From an uncultured Clostridia bacterium (lineage in GTDB: Bacteria > Bacillota > Clostridia > TANB77 > CAG-508): 54,486 nt of DNA. Under the pieces are notes generated by a model, which was given only the letters and a program-made list of their open reading frames with translations, was not told the DNA's origin and ran no database searches. Each line of letters opens with the position of its first letter. Position 1 is the stretch's first letter. The stretch is from positions 1-54,486 of the forward strand of contig CAKPCL010000008.1 in NCBI GenBank assembly GCA_934141605.1, written 5' to 3'. Shown here in pieces: positions 51,202-54,486 of this stretch. A program made the translations under genes and the position numbers.

Positions 51202-52854
51202 TTATTCTTTTTTGTCTTTGAAAAATTTATTAAATATTCCACCTTTTTCTTTGTTGCTTTTTTGTTGTTTTTTGCTGTTTTTTGCTACTTCGTGTTCATC
51301 TTCTTCGTCTTCTTCAGGCTCGTTCTCCTCAAGTTCTTCATCTTCATATTCCTCGTCATCATCGCCATCTTCAAAATCGTCTTCGTATTCCTCGTCTTCG
51401 TCCTCGTCATCATCTTCAAAATCATCTTCATACTCTTCGTAATCGTCGTCTTCATCGTCTTCTAAGTCATCTTTGTATTTTTCATCATCGTCGTCTTCCT
51501 CAAGTTCTTCATCTTCAAACTCATCATCAATGTCATCTTCATATTCGTCTTCGTCGCTATCTTCTTCTAAATCATCTTCCTCATATTCATCAATATACTC
51601 AACCTCTTCAGCTGGTATCTCTGTTTTGAATATATCATCTTTTATCTCTGTACTCTCTTCTGCTCCGTCCAATTTGAATTCTGATAAATCTTTTTCAAAC
51701 TTTTCAGTTATTCCTTTTTGGAACACTTCATAAACATTTTTAATTTCTTCAATTCTCCAATAATTTGAATTTATAATAGCTCCTGTTTTAATTTTTATAT
51801 TACTTATTTCTTCCTCAAGATTTTTTTCTTTTTCTTCAATATTTTTTAAATATTCATTATTGTACAAATCTTTATATGCTTTTTTGGTTGCTTTTCCTTG
51901 AGTTTCTCTTAATATTAGCTCATACAAATTATTGAATTGTTGAATATCCATTTCTAGGTTTTTGCAGTTTTCTGACATTAATTGTTTATAAATTTTTATA
52001 CCATTTATTGCTGCTATTCTCTCATTATCCAAAAAGCTTACTATATACATTGTTTGTGCTTTTAAAAATGCTAATTTTATACTTGTATCTCTTAATGCTT
52101 TTTTATATTTTTCTAATTTTATCTCATCACTATTAATTTCTATTAATAGTTTTTTCATTTTGTCATATACTGTTAAATAACAATCTGCTTCTTTTTTAGC
52201 TATTTCGTTTCTAATTTTTACAGCAGTTTTTATTACCTCTTCATCAAATGGAACTCTTTCGCCTTTTCCATTATTAATCATTACTTCTGCTATTTCGTTT
52301 TTGCTGTTTTCTTCATCAGAATTTTGAAATTCTTTTATATTTTTTAATATAGATGAGTCTATTTCTTCCATATCACTGTTGCATTTTTCTAATATTTGAA
52401 TATGCTTTTTTTCTTCTTCTCTTCTGGCTCTTGAATATTTATTTCTTTCTGTTTGTTTAGAACTGAATTCTGCTAGTGCTTCTACAAAGTTTTCTCTTAA
52501 TTCTTTTGATTTTTTATTGTTTGCATCTATTTTTTCTTCTATCTTTTTTAGCTTTTTTTCTGTGACTTCTGGTTCTTCATCAAGTCCTTCAAATATCTGC
52601 ATTTTTTCTTCTTCTAAATTGATATTTGATTCATATATATTTTTTTGTTCTTTTTGTATTTTTCTTATTTGACTTGCTACTGTATCAAATCCATTTATTA
52701 CTTTTTCTTCTTCTTCTAAAATTGTTTGATATTTTTCTAGTTCTTCAATTATTTCTTTGTAGTCATTGCATATGGTTTTTAAATTTATTTTTTTATTTAA
52801 TCCAAATTTTTCGTTAAAATTTTTTTCTAAAATAGTGGCGCTTCTTTCATACAT
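51202..52854 (-). CDS. Coiled-coil protein with a long acidic low-complexity tail
   Basis: A 550-residue soluble protein. About 25-400 is helical with several coiled-coil stretches rich in Lys and Glu. Residues about 405-530 form an extremely acidic tail of repeated EDDEEYEDD-like units, with little else, ending in a basic patch (KNSKKQQKSNKEKGG). No family was recognised; the tail may bind basic proteins or cations. GGGGG-type ribosome site (GGGGGAAAATAAAAA) before the ATG. It begins the run with pth, rng and rimO. Confidence 0.75.
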   Translation of the reverse strand: MYERSATILEKNFNEKFGLNKKINLKTICNDYKEIIEELEKYQTILEEEEKVINGFDTVASQIRKIQKEQKNIYESNINLEEEKMQIFEGLDEEPEVTEKKLKKIEEKIDANNKKSKELRENFVEALAEFSSKQTERNKYSRARREEEKKHIQILEKCNSDMEEIDSSILKNIKEFQNSDEENSKNEIAEVMINNGKGERVPFDEEVIKTAVKIRNEIAKKEADCYLTVYDKMKKLLIEINSDEIKLEKYKKALRDTSIKLAFLKAQTMYIVSFLDNERIAAINGIKIYKQLMSENCKNLEMDIQQFNNLYELILRETQGKATKKAYKDLYNNEYLKNIEEKEKNLEEEISNIKIKTGAIINSNYWRIEEIKNVYEVFQKGITEKFEKDLSEFKLDGAEESTEIKDDIFKTEIPAEEVEYIDEYEEDDLEEDSDEDEYEDDIDDEFEDEELEEDDDDEKYKDDLEDDEDDDYEEYEDDFEDDDEDEDEEYEDDFEDGDDDEEYEDEELEENEPEEDEEDEHEVAKNSKKQQKSNKEKGGIFNKFFKDKKE

Positions 52855-52914
52855 TTTTTATTTTCCCCCTATATCTATATTTTTTCACTATTTTATCATT
52901 TTTATAATAAAATA

Positions 52915-52941
52915 ACAAGTAATTAATATAAATTACTTGCT
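52915..52941 (-). terminator. Terminator after cysE
   Basis: On the minus strand AGCAAGTAATT and AATTACTTGTT pair, followed by ATTTTATTAT. It begins six nucleotides after the shift-corrected cysE stop (52947), which fits the corrected end. Confidence 0.75.
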
Positions 52942-52946
52942 ATTTT

Positions 52947-53481
52947 TTATTGAGCTGTAACCTTTTTTACTATTTCACCGAGGTATTCCAACTACAGTTA
53001 CATTATCTGGTATATCTTTTAATACTACACTATTTGCTCCTATTTTAACATTATTTCCTATTTTTATAGGTCCTAATATTTTAGCTCCTGAGCCTACCAT
53101 TACATTGTTTCCTAAATCTGGATGTCTTTTGTTTTTATCTTTACCTGTTCCTCCTAATGTGCTGTTATGATATATGGTACAATTATCTCCAATTGTAGCA
53201 GTTTCGCCTATTACTATTCCCATTCCATGGTCTATAAATAATTTTTTTCCTATTTTAGCTCCAGGGTGTATTTCTATTCCTGTTATATGCCTTGCTATTT
53301 GGGATATTAATCTTGCTAAGAAATACATTTTTCTACGATATAGAAAATGTGCTATTCTGTGAAAAAATATTGCATGAAACCCCGGATATAAAATTATTGC
53401 TTCAAATACATTTCTACACGCAGGGTCTCTTTTTGTTATATTTTTTGCATCTTCATACAGTTCTTTTAAAACATTTTTCAT
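52947..53481 (-). CDS. cysE: Serine O-acetyltransferase, needs +1 shift at CGG
   Basis: Makes O-acetylserine for cysteine synthesis. The protein has the SAT helical start (MKNVLKELYEDAKNITKRDPACRNVFE), the substrate region FLYRRKMYFLARLISQIARH, and the left-handed beta-helix (IDHGMGIVIGETATIGDNCTIYHNSTLGG, GPIKIGNNVKIGANSVVLKDIPDNVTVVGIP). The plain frame stops at VGIP-CGG-TGA. Skipping C52980 gives CCT GGT GAA ATA GTA and the natural tail GEIVKKVTAQ, TAA at 52947, for 177 residues. The AGGTGA-like site precedes the ATG. Confidence 0.93.
52977..52980 (-). other. CGG +1 recoding site (cysE)
   Basis: Minus-strand frame ATA CCT CGG TGA AAT. Dropping the C gives CCT GGT GAA ATA, the VGxPGxxV motif at the end of the beta-helix in serine acetyltransferases. 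Confidence 0.85.
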
Positions 53482-53549
53482 AATATCACCTTAGTAATAT
53501 TATATGTTTTTTGCATTTTTTTGTTTATTTTGTATAAATATTCTAGTTA

Positions 53550-53960
53550 TTAATATTCTTCAATTTTTATATATATTTTTTCTTCTAGTGAATATCTTTT
53601 TTCTACTTCTATTTTTGTAATTTGGTTGTCATCTTTGAAAGCAAATTTGTTCATACTGTCTAAAATCACTTTCACAATGTTGTCTATATCAGGCTTTTTG
53701 GTTGGACTTATGTTGTTGCTTAGCATTTCATTTACTTCAGATTTTTTTGTAGTTTTTGGAATTCCAAAGTATGCGATTATTTCTACTTTTATTCTTCCTT
53801 CTAGCATTTTAAATTTTGGATATTTTAATAAAAAATATTGTTCTACAAGTGTTTCGTAGTCCTTGGTTTTTGTTGGTGTGTATACAATTCCTGTATAAGA
53901 ATTTAGTCTTGGTCTTCCTTTTCCTATTACTTTTCCTGGTACTTCAAATTCATATATCAT
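53550..53960 (-). CDS. RusA-family Holliday junction resolvase
   Basis: A 136-residue endonuclease that cuts four-way junctions. The RusA pattern is clear: GKVIGKGRPRL near 9-19, KKPDIDNIVKVILDSMN near 93-109 with the catalytic aspartates, and DDNQITKIEVEKRY near 115-128. RusA genes are usually phage-borne, so it may be a prophage relic; a fragment with a possible phage origin lies just upstream (53972-54097). GGAGAAAG precedes the ATG. Confidence 0.88.
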   Translation of the reverse strand: MIYEFEVPGKVIGKGRPRLNSYTGIVYTPTKTKDYETLVEQYFLLKYPKFKMLEGRIKVEIIAYFGIPKTTKKSEVNEMLSNNISPTKKPDIDNIVKVILDSMNKFAFKDDNQITKIEVEKRYSLEEKIYIKIEEY

Positions 53961-53971
53961 TGTTCTTTCTC

Positions 53972-54097
53972 CTATTTTAATAATTCATCTATTTTTAATG
54001 GCATATATTCTTCATTTTCATTTTTAATTATTTTATTTGATAGTTGTGCTATGAAATTTAATTTAAAAGATTCTTCTTTAGGTGATTTTATTTGCTT
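53972..54097 (-). pseudogene. C-terminal fragment upstream of rusA
   Basis: An open frame of 41 codons (KQIKSPKEESFKLNFIAQLS..PLKIDELLK) with no start codon, bounded upstream by TGA. It ends 12 nt before the rusA start and keeps a protein-like composition, so it is probably the tail of a lost gene. The parent family is not known. Confidence 0.4.
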
Positions 54098-54235
54098 TCA
54101 AAATAAATCAGTGTGTATATTTATAAATAGTTTTATCTTTAATATGCATTACTACTTTGCAACATTATATCAACATTTGTTTTTATTGCAAGTATTTTTA
54201 TGAAATTAAAATAAAAAATATTGTATCGCTATTTT

Positions 54236-54419
54236 TTATGCATTTGTTCATTTAGTGAACTTTCGTACTCTAAACCGCATTTTTAGCAGTTTACCCAGTG
54301 AATTTTCACATCATTTTTACATAAAATTTTTGTTCTTTTCGACTCATTTTTTTGAATCGACAGGAGGAGCTCGTGGAGCAATATAAAAAATCTTCTAATG
54401 TAAACTCAGTTCTATGCAT
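54236..54419 (-). pseudogene. Degenerate small zinc-finger-like gene
   Basis: AGGAGAAAATT precedes an ATG at 54419 that opens 37 codons (..LYCSTSSSCRF..) to a TGA at 54306. In an overlapping frame KIHWVNC, stop, KCGLEYESS follows, like the C-terminal half of a treble-clef or zinc-ribbon protein with a frameshift and an internal stop. A CGG is not the cause here. The stretch 54098-54235 holds nothing else that I can recognise. Confidence 0.3.
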
Positions 54420-54486
54420 AATTTTCTCCTTAAATAAAATTTAATTTTATTACTTATTCTACCTGATGTTTACTATATGTTTTCTT

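Noticed and set aside
31347..52980. CGG read as a stop codon or as a reassigned amino acid in the six frameshifted genes
   Set aside because: In every case the downstream conserved sequence is in the +1 frame, so a simple reassignment would not repair the protein.
30367..52980. Random indel decay of the frameshifted genes
   Set aside because: Each gene has only the CGG lesion(s), always an extra C before a Gly codon, with no other stops or gaps. Systematic consensus error is not excluded.
54300..54486. Partial IS element at the right edge
   Set aside because: No terminal repeats or transposase motifs; only a short degenerate zinc-finger-like frame is visible.

Overview
The window comes from a very AT-rich, spore-forming Firmicute, most likely an uncultured Clostridia member. 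The evidence is seven of the eight spoIIIA genes (B to H), yabP and yabQ, a divIC-like gene, strong AGGAGG-type ribosome binding sites, canonical 17-bp-spaced sigma-A promoters and RF2 with its autoregulatory frameshift. No tRNA, rRNA, CRISPR array or intact transposase gene was seen.

Layout, left to right. 0.3-3 kb: rho, divIC, yabQ, yabP (minus). 3.3-4.7 kb: a stand-alone beta-CASP-like metallo-hydrolase (plus). 4.8-13 kb: single-ACT aspartokinase, prfB, an O-acyltransferase pair (DHHW protein and MBOAT), a DUF4358-like protein and secA (minus). 13.2-13.6 kb: a 470-bp long inverted repeat. 13.7-21.7 kb: small membrane and hypothetical genes, a ParB-fold/kinase pair, an AI-2E-type permease, a Cys-rich CBS protein, murD, an Asn-rich microprotein and an Rpn-like tail gene. 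21.9-26 kb: three prepilin-headed secreted proteins behind one regulated promoter, with a divergent HTH gene. 26.4-30.7 kb: spoIIIAB-AH. 31-37.6 kb: uvrB, small genes, Fe-alcohol dehydrogenase, phosphofructokinase and trmB. 37.8-39 kb: an RluA-type pseudouridine synthase converging on the RNase P RNA gene. 39-46 kb: hypotheticals, gpsA, plsY, der and a DUF2207 protein. 46-54 kb: NFACT/RqcH, rimO, rng, pth, a long acidic protein, cysE and a RusA resolvase.

The main discovery candidate is a recoding system centred on the codon CGG. In about 14,800 codons of the ordinary genes I found no CGG used as a normal sense codon, but eight CGG codons sit exactly where a +1 frameshift is needed to make the conserved protein. 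They are in uvrB (inside the Walker A motif), spoIIIAB, cysE, an Rpn-like gene, a membrane-protein gene, and three times in the glycine tail of the DUF2207 protein. In all eight, skipping the C (or reading CGGN as a four-base codon) gives glycine and restores the expected protein. Conversely, seven stand-alone genes each contain exactly one CGG, always within the first 25 codons, that must be read in frame; a shift there ends translation within 1-12 further codons. Most of these seven have their own promoter and terminator. This suggests two gene classes with opposite dependence on how CGG is decoded. Systematic consensus error is the main rival explanation for the first class.

Other features of note: a dispersed palindromic repeat that always sits just after stop codons inside operons (four loci); a 104-bp identical 5' cassette shared by two prepilin-like genes; the 3' end of rnpB overlapping the stop codon of the convergent rluA-type gene; and a spoIIIA operon without spoIIIAA next to it.
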